From the NCBI RefSeq assembly GCF_000285495.1, contig NZ_HE610977.1, positions 822,724 to 875,617 on the forward strand: a DNA stretch of 52,894 nt, in the 5' to 3' direction. The notes beneath the pieces were generated by a model, which did not search any database, was not told the origin of the DNA, and was given only the letters and a program-made list of their open reading frames with translations. Of the stretch, positions 44,282 to 52,829 are shown one piece after another (positions within the stretch are counted from its first letter, which is position 1; every line of letters begins with the position of its first letter). Made by a program: the position numbers and the translations under genes. The stretch is from Oceanobacillus massiliensis str. N'diop (lineage in GTDB: Bacteria > Bacillota > Bacilli > Bacillales > Amphibacillaceae).

Positions 44282-46471
44282 TTAATCAATCTTCAACAAT
44301 TGAGCATTAATTGCGCAAATTATGGTACTTAGAGACATCACCACCGCCCCAATGGCTGGAGTTATCAAAATGCCAATATTATACAAAACACCTGCTGCTA
44401 GAGGAATAGCAACAATATTATATCCAGCAGCCCATCCTAAGTTCTGAACCATTTTTCTTCGACTTGCTTTGGACAGCTTAATAATATTTAAGATATCTAC
44501 TGGATTACTATTCACTAGTACGACATCAGCTGTTTCAATTGCAACATCCGTACCCGCACCTATTGCAATACCTAAATCAGCCTCAGCTAAGGCAGGCGCA
44601 TCATTAATTCCGTCACCAATCATTGCAACTTTTTTGCCACCTTGTTTTAAATCCTTCACATTATTCGACTTTTCATGTGGTAAAACTTCCGCAATAACTT
44701 TTGAAAGCCCGAGTTTTTCACCTACATAATTTGCTACCCGGCTATTATCTCCAGTCATCATTACTGTTTCTATACCACGATCATTCAATTCTTTAATTAC
44801 TGTATAAGACGATTCCCTGATAATATCTGCTAAAGCTATCATTCCCTGCAATACATTATCCTTTAGTACAAAAACAACTGTTTTCCCTTGCTGGGCGAGT
44901 TTTTCATATGTTTTTTCATCAAAAGCAATCTTATTCGCTCTCATAGCTCCAGGACTAATAACTGCGATTTCTGAGTCATTTACGTTAGCAGTTAATCCTT
45001 TCCCAGTTAAGTTTCTATAATCTGTTACATCATAGGTTTCTATGTTTCGTTCTTTTCCTTCTTTTACGATTCCTTTTGCAATTGGATGATCCGATTGTGT
45101 CTCAACAGAGTAAGCTAACTTCAATAATTTTTCTTCGCTAGTTCCGTTACTTGGATGTATATCCGTCACACCGAAGTTCCCCTCAGTCAACGTACCAGTC
45201 TTATCAAATACGACACGATCCACTTTCCAAGCACTTTCAAATGGGGTACGATTGCGAATTAACAATCCTTTTTTTGCTGCAATCGATGTAGATCTTGAGG
45301 TAACCAATGGTCCTGCTAGACCTAGTGCATGTGGACAAGCAATAATCAAGACCGTAACCATTCTCTCCAAGGCAAATTCAAAATCACCTGTAGTCATCCA
45401 ATAGGCTAACGTGATAATTCCTACAACTACAGCAACATAAAATAGCCATTTTGCAGCAATATCAGCAAATCCTTGGGCTTTTGATTTCGTTTTTTCAGCG
45501 TCACTAACTAATTGAATCACTTGAGCAAGGTACGTATCATTACCTGTTTTACTAACTTTTATTTTTAGTACACCTTCACCGTTCACCGCACCACCAATAG
45601 CTTCCATGCCAGGTCCTTTTTCAACAGGTACAGATTCTCCAGTAAGCATGGATTCATCAACTGTTGATTCCCCTTCAAAAATTTCACCATCTAGTGGAAT
45701 CTTTTCTCCAGATTTAACTAGAATTTGATCACCTGATAACAACTCTTCAACAGAAACATCTACAATGTTTCCAGAAGCATCAATTTTGTGTGCTTCCTTT
45801 GGCATGAGTTTTATTAACTCTTCCAAGGCTTTCGAAGCACCCATGATGGATTTCATCTCAATCCAATGTCCTAGCAACATAATGACGATTAATGTAGCCA
45901 ATTCAAAGAAGAAGTCACTACCTTCAATAAAGAAAGCTGTCAATGTACTATATACATAAGCTGTTACAATAGCTAAAGAAATTAACATCATCATTCCAGG
46001 TGTTTTTGCTTTTACTTCATCCCACGCACCAAGTAAGAAAGGTTTACCGCCATAGAAAAAGACAATCGTTGAAAGCAAGAATAATAGTAAAGTATCACCA
46101 GTAAAGTTAACTTCATACCCAAAAAGCATTTGAATCATTTCCGACAAATAAGAAATTGGTATAGCCAAAACTAAGGATACCCAGAATCGCTTTTTAAAGT
46201 CCTCAATCATATGTTCATGGTGACCTGCATGGCCACCTCCATGTCCACCGTGGTGTTGGTGAACATGTTCGTTGTGTTTATGATTCTCATGTCCTTCATG
46301 CAAACTGTGTGCATGTTCATGTTGGTTATGATGCATGTGTCCTACATGTTCGCTGTGATTGTGTGTCTCATGCCTTTCTTGTTCACTATGATGGTGATGT
46401 GAATGGCTTTGCTCGTTATGACCTCCCTGCTCATGATGGTGTTTGCTCTTTTCGTTACCTTGCTTTTCCAT
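44282..46471 (-). CDS. copB: CopB-type P1B-3 copper ATPase with His-rich N-terminus
   Basis: A 729-residue P-type ATPase. The first 100 residues hold some 35 histidines (runs such as HSHHHHSEQ and HHGGHGGGHAGHHEH) in place of HMA domains. The membrane metal motif is CPHALG, typical of the P1B-3 (CopB) class, with DKTGT and GDGINDAPAL. Start at 46471 follows GAAGGAGTGAG at 8 nt; a longer frame from 46579 adds 36 residues. It exports copper, probably Cu(II) or Cu(I). A CsoR-like site is at 46551. A decayed relative lies at 36155. Confidence 0.92.
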   Translation of the reverse strand: MEKQGNEKSKHHHEQGGHNEQSHSHHHHSEQERHETHNHSEHVGHMHHNQHEHAHSLHEGHENHKHNEHVHQHHGGHGGGHAGHHEHMIEDFKKRFWVSLVLAIPISYLSEMIQMLFGYEVNFTGDTLLLFLLSTIVFFYGGKPFLLGAWDEVKAKTPGMMMLISLAIVTAYVYSTLTAFFIEGSDFFFELATLIVIMLLGHWIEMKSIMGASKALEELIKLMPKEAHKIDASGNIVDVSVEELLSGDQILVKSGEKIPLDGEIFEGESTVDESMLTGESVPVEKGPGMEAIGGAVNGEGVLKIKVSKTGNDTYLAQVIQLVSDAEKTKSKAQGFADIAAKWLFYVAVVVGIITLAYWMTTGDFEFALERMVTVLIIACPHALGLAGPLVTSRSTSIAAKKGLLIRNRTPFESAWKVDRVVFDKTGTLTEGNFGVTDIHPSNGTSEEKLLKLAYSVETQSDHPIAKGIVKEGKERNIETYDVTDYRNLTGKGLTANVNDSEIAVISPGAMRANKIAFDEKTYEKLAQQGKTVVFVLKDNVLQGMIALADIIRESSYTVIKELNDRGIETVMMTGDNSRVANYVGEKLGLSKVIAEVLPHEKSNNVKDLKQGGKKVAMIGDGINDAPALAEADLGIAIGAGTDVAIETADVVLVNSNPVDILNIIKLSKASRRKMVQNLGWAAGYNIVAIPLAAGVLYNIGILITPAIGAVVMSLSTIICAINAQLLKID

Positions 46472-46550
46472 TGTTCTCACTCCTTCAATCATTTTAGTTT
46501 GAGAAGATTTTATGTTCTTTATTCCACCTCCTATCACAATCATATCATAC

Positions 46551-46569
46551 GATACCCATGTACCGTATA
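46551..46569. promoter_or_regulatory. CsoR-like operator before copB
   Basis: Minus-strand TATACGGTACATGGGTATC resembles the operator of the csoR-copA-copZ operon (TATACCGTGTGGGGGTATA). It lies about 80 bp upstream of the chosen start. Confidence 0.5.
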
Positions 46570-46703
46570 GATTAAACAAGAAATATTGTTAAGAAACTGT
46601 GCATTTTCTATGGAGTTATCGGAAATTAGTTTATTAGAGTAAATAGTGGGAAACTGTATACTGTGTACGATAAAAACATAAATAATTCAGGAGGGTTTTA
46701 AAA

Positions 46704-47030
46704 ATGTCACATGAACAACATCAAGAACTAATCCAGTCGTTACATGAATGTGCGGTAGCATGTAATTATTGTTATGATGCATGCCTGAAAGAGGAAGATA
46801 TTAAAATGATGGCTGAGTGCATCCGATTGGACAGAGAGTGTGCTGATATCTGTTCTTATTTAGAACAAGCGTTATCAAGAAACACACCATTTGTTTCTGA
46901 ATTAGCCTCAGTTTGTGCCAAGATTTGTGAGGCATGTGGAAACGAATGCAAAAAACATGACCATGACCATTGTCAAAAATGTGCGGATGCCTGCTTTAAA
47001 TGTGCAGAAGCATGTAGAAGTGTTGCTTAA
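46704..47030 (+). CDS. Cys-rich four-helix copper-storage-like protein (DUF326/Csp-like)
   Basis: A 108-residue protein with about 16 cysteines arranged along four helices (HECAVACNYCYDACL; ECADICS; VCAKICEACGNEC; CQKCADACFKCAEAC), plus a HDHDHC segment. This is the DUF326/YhjQ family, related to Csp copper-storage bundles that hold many Cu(I) ions in the core. It has no export signal, so it acts in the cytoplasm. AGGAGGG precedes the ATG and a terminator follows. It is divergent from copB, 230 bp apart, so both may be induced by copper. Confidence 0.9.
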   Translation: MSHEQHQELIQSLHECAVACNYCYDACLKEEDIKMMAECIRLDRECADICSYLEQALSRNTPFVSELASVCAKICEACGNECKKHDHDHCQKCADACFKCAEACRSVA

Positions 47031-47044
47031 GAGCATCCATTATG

Positions 47045-47094
47045 TAAAAAAAGTTTCTACAAGCGGGTTAAATACCGGCTTGAGAAACTTTTTT
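47045..47094. terminator. bidirectional terminator between convergent genes
   Basis: AAAAAAGTTTCT pairs with AGAAACTTTTTT, and CAAGC-GGT with ACC-GCTTG inside. It serves the Cys-rich gene and the response regulator gene. Confidence 0.82.
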
Positions 47095-47109
47095 ATCAAA
47101 TATAAAATT

Positions 47110-47781
47110 TCATTTATTAATCCATTTATATCCGATTCCCCAAACCGTTTTAAAATACTCATCGATGGGGAAACCAACCTGACGAATTTTTTCTCGTACA
47201 TTTCTGACATGTGAGTCCACGGTTCGTCCTTCCGTTTCCGAATTGACCCCCCATATTAAATCAATTAACTGATCTCTGGAAAAGACCAGTTCCGGATTTT
47301 TCAATAAGACTCCAATCATGGCAAATTCTTTTGGTGTTAATTTAATCGGGTCATTTTTATAGGTAAGCTCAAACCGATCTTCATCCCATAACAATCCATT
47401 TACTTCAATCTTACTGGCTGGTTTTATTCTCCGCAACAATGCATCCATTCTCGCTACTAATTCCTCTTCATTAAAGGGTTTTGTAATATAATCATCTGCA
47501 CCCAGTTTCAGTCCTTTCACGATATCTTCTTTCTGTTCCCGTGCAGTGACCATAATAATCGGCACTTCTGAAAAACGCCTTATTTCCCTACAAAGTTCCC
47601 ATCCGTTCATTTCCGGCATCATTATATCAAGCAGAATGATGTCAAATTCCTCTTCTTTTATATAGGATAGTGCCTTTTTAGCTTCCAGCGCTTTTTGACA
47701 CTGATAATGATGTGGCTTCAAATACAATGCCAACAAATCCAACATCCGTTTTTCATCATCAATTAATAAGACTTTATTCAT
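47110..47781 (-). CDS. OmpR/PhoB-family response regulator
   Basis: A 223-residue response regulator. The receiver has the acidic pair D8-D9, the phospho-acceptor Asp52 (LLDIMMPEMNG), MVTARE and TKPF. The C-terminal winged helix includes LTPKEFAMIGVLLKNP and GRTVDSHVRNVREKIR. The ATG at 47781 (AGAGGTG 8 nt upstream) overlaps the kinase gene by 8 bp; a GTG three codons earlier lacks spacing. With its kinase it probably controls the copper or envelope genes around it, perhaps through the 10-11 bp phased TTTCTGCACA sites. Confidence 0.93.
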   Translation of the reverse strand: MNKVLLIDDEKRMLDLLALYLKPHHYQCQKALEAKKALSYIKEEEFDIILLDIMMPEMNGWELCREIRRFSEVPIIMVTAREQKEDIVKGLKLGADDYITKPFNEEELVARMDALLRRIKPASKIEVNGLLWDEDRFELTYKNDPIKLTPKEFAMIGVLLKNPELVFSRDQLIDLIWGVNSETEGRTVDSHVRNVREKIRQVGFPIDEYFKTVWGIGYKWINK

Positions 47782-49162
47782 GGGAATCACCTCTCTGCAA
47801 CGTTATGATAAAACTAGTCCCTTCGCCCAGTTTACTTCTAACCTCAATCGTACCACCATGGAACTCCACAATTTCTTTTGCAATAGCTAATCCCAATCCA
47901 GTTCCACCACTCAATCTTGACCTGGATTTTTCCACGCGGTATAAACGTTCAAATATATAAGGTAGGTCTTCTTCGGGAACCCCTTCGCCTTCATCCGAAA
48001 TCATCGTTATAATCTCACGTTTACTTTGGGATACTTCTAATGAAATTCGCTTTCCTTGAGAGGTATGTTTTTTTGCATTATCCAATATATTCAATAGCAC
48101 TTGCTGAATTCTTTCAGGGTCAATATGTGCAGTGATATGGTTTGGACAACGAACGGAAAATGTGATGTTCTTTTCTTCAAGTGCAGGTCGAATGCGTTCA
48201 GTAATCGTATGGATTAGTTTTCCAAACGCGACATCCTCTTTATTTATAGTGAACTTATTCTGATCCATTTTTGCCAGCTCAAATAAGTCTTTAACTAATA
48301 TCGCTAATTGTTCGCTTTCTTCCCGAATAATTTCAATATACTCATTTCTCTCGTTACCTGATATGTCACCTCGGCTAATTATATCCGCATATCCTTTCAG
48401 ATAGGTTAACGGGGTTCGGAGTTCATGCGAGATACTGGCCAAAAATTCATTTCTCTCATTTTTCAATCTCTCCAAGTCATCCGATAACTTCGTAATTGAA
48501 GCTGCCAATTCCCCCAGTTCATCTCTACGTTCGGTATGTAGCTCCACCTTATGTCTACCTTTACTTAGTTGTTCCGTTGCTTCCTTCATTTTAACCAACG
48601 GTTTTGTAATTAGTCTGGAAAGGATAAAAACAGTAATAATCGTCAGAATGATAGTAATAAGTCCAATAACTATAAATTGATCACTTAAATGATCGACAAT
48701 TCTTCTGATATTATTAGTATCAGCGAACATAAATACATGACCCTGATGTTCCTCATTTATTGTAATGGGACTATCTGTTGCTATGTATTTTTTTTCCGGC
48801 CAACGTTCTTCCAATACTTTACCCTCGTTAGGCATTTGTTTATAATCCGTGTGTTCTATAACATCCATCATTTCCTGTTCAATTGAATCCGAATTGACGA
48901 TTACGTTCCCTAAGGCATTTGTAATCACGACTGTAAAATCTGATTCGGACTCCATTATAGCAACATGTTCTAATGTAGTTTGATTAAAATTCTCTTCCAA
49001 TACAGCGCTATGAGTATTACCTCGGGCCAATAGGTTAGCCATCACTTCCTCAATCCGTTCATTTGCTAGGTTCGTATACAGAACAAAATACAGGAAGGTC
49101 TCAATAATCAAGATAAATACAAAAAACAGAAGACCAATTTTTAAGGATAGTTTATTTAACAT
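47774..49162 (-). CDS. sensor histidine kinase (HAMP, HisKA, HATPase)
   Basis: A 462-residue kinase. Two membrane helices (about 7-30 and 160-183) flank an extracytoplasmic PAS-like sensor of about 130 residues. A HAMP domain follows, then the phospho-His motif SISHELRTPLTY and the ATP-binding boxes DNAKKHTSQG, GEGVPEEDL and GGTGLGLAIA. The start at 49162 (AAAGGGG upstream) is preferred over 49183. It partners the regulator encoded next. The signal is unknown; copper or envelope stress is inferred from neighbours. Confidence 0.92.
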   Translation of the reverse strand: MLNKLSLKIGLLFFVFILIIETFLYFVLYTNLANERIEEVMANLLARGNTHSAVLEENFNQTTLEHVAIMESESDFTVVITNALGNVIVNSDSIEQEMMDVIEHTDYKQMPNEGKVLEERWPEKKYIATDSPITINEEHQGHVFMFADTNNIRRIVDHLSDQFIVIGLITIILTIITVFILSRLITKPLVKMKEATEQLSKGRHKVELHTERRDELGELAASITKLSDDLERLKNERNEFLASISHELRTPLTYLKGYADIISRGDISGNERNEYIEIIREESEQLAILVKDLFELAKMDQNKFTINKEDVAFGKLIHTITERIRPALEEKNITFSVRCPNHITAHIDPERIQQVLLNILDNAKKHTSQGKRISLEVSQSKREIITMISDEGEGVPEEDLPYIFERLYRVEKSRSRLSGGTGLGLAIAKEIVEFHGGTIEVRSKLGEGTSFIITLQRGDSHE

Positions 49163-49176
49163 AATTGACCCCTTTA

Positions 49177-49905
49177 TTACCAATAGGTTAGTGTATCTAC
49201 TATACCAATCAGGAGTAGTAAAACACCAGCGATTCTTTGGGTTATTGCACCTATTTTCCTGCTTTTCTTTAAGATTGCTCCACTTGCCCCAAAATACCAG
49301 ATTAAAAATATAACTACCAGCAACGGAAGTGAAGTCCCTAAGCCAAATACAGAAGGTAGAACAAAACCATTAGATGTTTCCAATACTACAGGCATCAACG
49401 TGAGTATAAATAACACAAACATGGTCGGACAAAAAGCTAATGTGAAGCTTACCCCCATCAGAAAGCTACCGAAGTAACTATCTTTTAACTTATTGAAAGG
49501 AATTTCAAAAATCGCCCAGGTTTTCTTCCACTGAAATACTCCCATCATATACATGCCGATAAGGATAAGTACTGGTCCGATTGCTTTTCTTAAAATAGGG
49601 AACATCTGTGTCAATGTACTATATATCTCTTGCCCTACCAGCCAAATAACTATCCCAATTATAGAGAACACAACTATCTTACCTAAAATAAACAAAAACA
49701 CATGTAACCATGGAACCTTGTCTACGAACGATTTATTACCATAAATAGTAATTGCACTTATATTACTAGTAAGTTGACAGGGTGCAACGGCCCCAATTAC
49801 TCCCAGGAAAAACGCAAACAGTAAGGGAAGATGCTCAAAGCCATATGCAATTTGTTGAAGTTGTCCGCTTAGAGTACTACTGATTTGATTGAATAGATCA
49901 AACAT
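49177..49905 (-). CDS. DsbD/CcdA-like membrane protein (sulfite-exporter/UreH-like family)
   Basis: A 242-residue membrane protein with about six helices. Cysteines in GAVAPCQLTSN (helix 1) and LAFCPTMFVL (helix 4) are set as in DsbD/CcdA carriers. Such proteins pass electrons or metals across the membrane; members next to copper genes are often labelled UreH-like or cytochrome biogenesis proteins. It lies just upstream of the kinase gene and 22 bp after the lipoprotein gene, so it is part of that operon. Confidence 0.8.
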   Translation of the reverse strand: MFDLFNQISSTLSGQLQQIAYGFEHLPLLFAFFLGVIGAVAPCQLTSNISAITIYGNKSFVDKVPWLHVFLFILGKIVVFSIIGIVIWLVGQEIYSTLTQMFPILRKAIGPVLILIGMYMMGVFQWKKTWAIFEIPFNKLKDSYFGSFLMGVSFTLAFCPTMFVLFILTLMPVVLETSNGFVLPSVFGLGTSLPLLVVIFLIWYFGASGAILKKSRKIGAITQRIAGVLLLLIGIVDTLTYW

Positions 49906-49927
49906 ATTTAGTTCAACTCACTATCAC

Positions 49928-50839
49928 TTATTTTACTTGGCCATTCTCAAGGATCTGTAACCATGATTCCGTATCATCCTCTGATAAATAAGCATGTCCT
50001 TTTATGGTATAAATGGCTAATTGGTTTTCATCCTGTGAATTTTGTGCAATATAGACAGGACTATCCTCTTCCAATTCCGGTAATTTTATTGCTACTTCTT
50101 CACCATTTTCAACATTCCTCTTTACAAGTTCTGGACTGGAACTAAAGCTTGCATAATATAAATGATCATCATTAAAAAATACAGCTGTCCCGACATCATT
50201 TCCATCCGTTACAATTTGAAAAGTGTCCCCTCCATCTTCAGATAAATAGATACCAGTCGAAGTGGCAGCTGCAACAAAGCTAGAGTTGGATGGATGAATA
50301 GCCAACGAAAGAATTTCGCCTGCAAGGCCTTTGGCATTTACATTTTCCCATGAATCGCCATCATCTGAACTTCTGTAAAAGCCCTGTTCTAATTCGGAGT
50401 TTGTTGCAGGATTCATCAGAAAAATATCGTGGCTATTATATCCCACTGCCATGGCATGAAAGTCGGTTTCACCCTCAAATTTAAGATGTTCCAGTGTTCT
50501 GCCCCCATCGAAGCTCCGCTGAATACCGATTGGATTCGGCAAATCGGAATCCTCTCCAGGGTGACCTGATGTGTAAAATCCCTCGTCTACTGCATTAAAG
50601 CCCATATAATCATTAAAATTCTTGGTTGTTTCATACCAATTACCATTACGGAGTATTTTCAAGCCGGTATGAGTAGCAAAATATAGTCCATTATCATTAC
50701 CAGCATAACCCATACCATGAACATGATCTATATTACCATCAGAAGCGACTTCAAAGTCTTCTTCTTGATTATTACTGCAGCCTGCTAAAAATATCCCTAC
50801 GATAATTGTTACAGTTATTATTGTCTTACTCAACATCAT
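49928..50839 (-). CDS. F510_1955-type BNR/beta-propeller lipoprotein
   Basis: A 303-residue lipoprotein (lipobox LAGC near residue 21). IDHVHGMGYAGNDNGLYFATH opens a propeller of BNR/YCF48-like repeats (YRSSDDGDSWENV; YLSEDGGDTFQIV; YLSEDDTESWLQI). This is the family often called F510_1955 glycosylhydrolase, though no catalytic role is proven. It is the first gene of the operon with the DsbD-like protein and two-component system. The motif AATCTGCACA lies about 90 bp upstream. It may be an extracellular sensor or scaffold. Confidence 0.8.
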   Translation of the reverse strand: MMLSKTIITVTIIVGIFLAGCSNNQEEDFEVASDGNIDHVHGMGYAGNDNGLYFATHTGLKILRNGNWYETTKNFNDYMGFNAVDEGFYTSGHPGEDSDLPNPIGIQRSFDGGRTLEHLKFEGETDFHAMAVGYNSHDIFLMNPATNSELEQGFYRSSDDGDSWENVNAKGLAGEILSLAIHPSNSSFVAAATSTGIYLSEDGGDTFQIVTDGNDVGTAVFFNDDHLYYASFSSSPELVKRNVENGEEVAIKLPELEEDSPVYIAQNSQDENQLAIYTIKGHAYLSEDDTESWLQILENGQVK

Positions 50840-50924
50840 TCAAATCCTCCATATCTTCAATACATTCCAATTTTATATAGGTATGTTTAACCTTAAGTTA
50901 TTCTATAAAAAAATGTCGATTTTT

Positions 50925-50934
50925 TGTGCAGATT
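50925..50934 (-). promoter_or_regulatory. AATCTGCACA motif upstream of the propeller lipoprotein operon
   Basis: A minus-strand copy of the shared decamer, 86 bp upstream of the first gene of the operon that encodes the two-component system. This position would allow autoregulation. Confidence 0.4.
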
Positions 50935-50946
50935 ACACCAATAAAC

Positions 50947-51153
50947 TCACTCCTTTAGAATTGATTTTAAACGTTCAAATTCCTCATTGTCTATTTCACC
51001 TCTTGCTATTCTTTCTCTTAAAATTCTTTTGGAACGATGTCCTCCATGAATAATGTTTCTAATTAGGAAACAACCTAGAATAATTAACCCCAGCCATAAT
51101 ATTAACATACAAATCATAGGCCAAATTGAACCATAACCATACATTAAATGCAT
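50947..51153 (-). CDS. small membrane protein with SHOCT-like tail
   Basis: A 68-residue protein. One membrane helix (about 8-31) is followed by a basic linker and a SHOCT-type motif (LRERIARGEIDNEEFERLKS). Such short proteins are common around copper genes and are thought to aid oligomerisation. The function is unknown. Confidence 0.8.
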   Translation of the reverse strand: MHLMYGYGSIWPMICMLILWLGLIILGCFLIRNIIHGGHRSKRILRERIARGEIDNEEFERLKSILKE

Positions 51154-51273
51154 TTTGTCACCTTCTTTTTATTGATTCCAATAAGTATATAAAAAATTAA
51201 TCCAGAAAGTTTGCAGAAGAAATTGTTTAGTCTTATTAACAAATTCTTTAGGTAAAACTTATCAATGCAGAAA

Positions 51274-51296
51274 AATCTGCACATAAACTGCAAAAA
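51274..51296 (+). promoter_or_regulatory. direct repeat of CTGCA upstream of ydhK
   Basis: AATCTGCACATAAACTGCAAA holds CTGCA twice at 11-bp spacing, a pattern typical of OmpR/PhoB-type regulators that bind one face of DNA. It lies about 50 bp upstream of the ydhK ATG. Confidence 0.45.
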
Positions 51297-51341
51297 AATG
51301 GGGTAGAGTGGGTATGAATAATATAATGGAGGGGTTTAAAA

Positions 51342-51977
51342 ATGAAAAGAAATAAAATTATAATGGGACTTATCTCTATCTTTACGGTGTTCCTATTAGC
51401 AGCCTGTGGTGGGGAAGCAGAAGAAACGAATCCTGAAGAAAACACGGGTACAGAAACAGAATCCAATACAGAAGAAGAAATGGATATGGAAACAGAATCT
51501 GACTCAAATGAAGATATGGAAGGTATGGACCATTCTGAAATGGATATGTCCAGCTCTGGCGAAGTTCCTGAGGATTTGAAAGAGGCTGAAAACCCAACCT
51601 ATGAAGTTGGAAGTCAAGCTATTATTGAATCCGACCATATGGAAGGTATGAATGGTGCGGAATCAACAATTGCTGGTGCATATGATACTACGGTATATAC
51701 TGTTTCTTATACTCCCACAACTGGTGGAGAAGAAGTAACAGATCATAAATGGGTCATTCATGAAGAATTAGAAGATCCAGGTGAAGCACCGTTAGAACCT
51801 GGTACGGAAGTGACTCTAAATACAGATCATATGGAAGGTATGAATGGTGCAACGGCTGAAATTGATTCCGCAGAAGAAACTACCGTCTATATGGTTGATT
51901 TTGTTACGACAACTGGTGAGGACGAAGTGGAAAATCATAAATGGGTAACAGAAGACGAATTATCACCAGTTGAATAA
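51342..51977 (+). CDS. ydhK: YdhK family lipoprotein (DUF1541 tandem repeat)
   Basis: A 211-residue lipoprotein (lipobox LAAC, Cys22). An acidic Met-rich linker (MEGMDHSEMDM) leads to two DUF1541 repeats, each with DHMEGMNGA and DHKWV/NHKWV. It is an extracellular protein often found near copper and envelope-stress genes; the Met/His pattern suggests metal binding. GGAGGGG precedes the ATG. A CTGCA direct repeat upstream suggests control by the neighbouring two-component system. A possible remnant of a similar gene lies at 37685. Confidence 0.92.
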   Translation: MKRNKIIMGLISIFTVFLLAACGGEAEETNPEENTGTETESNTEEEMDMETESDSNEDMEGMDHSEMDMSSSGEVPEDLKEAENPTYEVGSQAIIESDHMEGMNGAESTIAGAYDTTVYTVSYTPTTGGEEVTDHKWVIHEELEDPGEAPLEPGTEVTLNTDHMEGMNGATAEIDSAEETTVYMVDFVTTTGEDEVENHKWVTEDELSPVE

Positions 51978-52001
51978 AATATAATTGATACTTTTTTAAA
52001 C

Positions 52002-52037
52002 TTAAAGAGCTTATTCATATTGAATAAGCTCTTTAAA
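52002..52037 (+). terminator. terminator after ydhK
   Basis: TTAAAGAGCTTATTCA pairs perfectly with TGAATAAGCTCTTTAA. Confidence 0.85.
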
Positions 52038-52181
52038 CTATTGAAATGTTATAGAAGGTTAGAAAGAAAGACATTCTACTTTTTTCTTCACCCGCATATT
52101 TGTAAGCCATTTAACGCCACTGTGATACTATATATTAATAATAGAGACTCAAATTAATTTAAACGAAAGGCGAGATGAACT

Positions 52182-52397
52182 ATGTATTTAAACTATAATG
52201 ATGGTCATGGATTATTTGCTACAGAAAAAGAATTTTGTTTGATTGTCAATGATGATATTATTGGCCCAATGCCAGGAACAATAAAATTCTGTAACCTACT
52301 GCTTTCTTTGGTGGAAAATATTGAAGATAAACCTACTCGTTTACAAATAGCAAAGGAAATGGCAAAAGAAATGCAAGAGTCTCGAGAACGCTCCTAA
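52182..52397 (+). CDS. small hypothetical protein
   Basis: A 71-residue protein of unknown function. It is acidic in the middle and ends in a charged helix (KEMAKEMQESRERS). CLIVNDDIIGPMPGTIKFCN is the most distinctive part. An AAAGGCGAG site precedes the ATG at 52182, and it lies alone between terminator-like hairpins. Confidence 0.6.
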   Translation: MYLNYNDGHGLFATEKEFCLIVNDDIIGPMPGTIKFCNLLLSLVENIEDKPTRLQIAKEMAKEMQESRERS

Positions 52398-52630
52398 AGT
52401 AATTTCATATTATCATTTTCTTTCAGTCTAATGCCTATGAATAATGACGTTGTTTCCTGTGGTGTATGGTTCAATATCAATTCTAATTCTAGCATATAGT
52501 TTTATCCGCTATATTTAATAAGATTTTAATAGGAAGAATTTAAAGGGTGAAAGAGATGGGGCTACTTATAAATGTTTATTTTGTGGGGAAAATGAGGTAT
52601 ACTATGTTTAGAAAGTCATATTATAATAAA

Positions 52631-52660
52631 AGACCGACCATGGCGGTACATGGACGGTCT
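52631..52660 (-). terminator. terminator of the toxin mRNA
   Basis: AGACCGTCCATG pairs with CATGGTCGGTCT; on the minus strand TTTTATTATAA follows. It lies about 90 bp beyond the toxin stop. Confidence 0.7.
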
Positions 52661-52704
52661 AATGTATAACAGCCCTTCAAGGGGGCAGCTCACACGTTTG
52701 AGTT

Positions 52705-52759
52705 AAAAAGTAACCAACCCAAATGCTGGCTAGGCGTTCAATGGGTGGTTACTTTTTTT
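52705..52759 (+). terminator. terminator of the antitoxin RNA
   Basis: AAAAAGTAACCAACCC pairs with GGGTGGTTACTTTTT around a loop, with a plus-strand T run. It overlaps the last codons of the toxin gene. Confidence 0.65.
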
Positions 52760-52829
52760 GTTGTGACAGTATAGCTACAATTAAGGTTGAGAAAGAGATC
52801 ATCAGAACCAATGCTTCAAATACTGTCAT
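52749..52829 (-). CDS. putative holin-like toxin (type I toxin, TxpA/BsrG-like)
   Basis: A 26-residue hydrophobic peptide starting MTVFEALVLMISF and ending in QQKK, after a single membrane segment. This is the pattern of the putative holin-like toxin family in Firmicutes. A very strong site (AAGGGGGGTGATAAT) precedes the ATG at 52829. An overlapping antisense transcript ends within its 3' end. Such loci stabilise prophages or islands. The toxin acts at the cell membrane by family knowledge. Confidence 0.75.
   Translation of the reverse strand: MTVFEALVLMISFSTLIVAILSQQKK

Larger units (their letters stand above)
52615..52760 (+). ncRNA. probable antitoxin RNA of a type I toxin-antitoxin pair
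   Basis: A promoter TTGTGG-16 bp-TATGTT (52581-52608) faces a hairpin terminator on the plus strand (GTAACCAACCC with GGGTGGTTAC and seven T residues, 52709-52759). The transcript would be complementary to the 3' end of the toxin mRNA, the usual layout of TxpA/RatA or BsrG/SR4 pairs. The ends are inferred. Confidence 0.45.
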
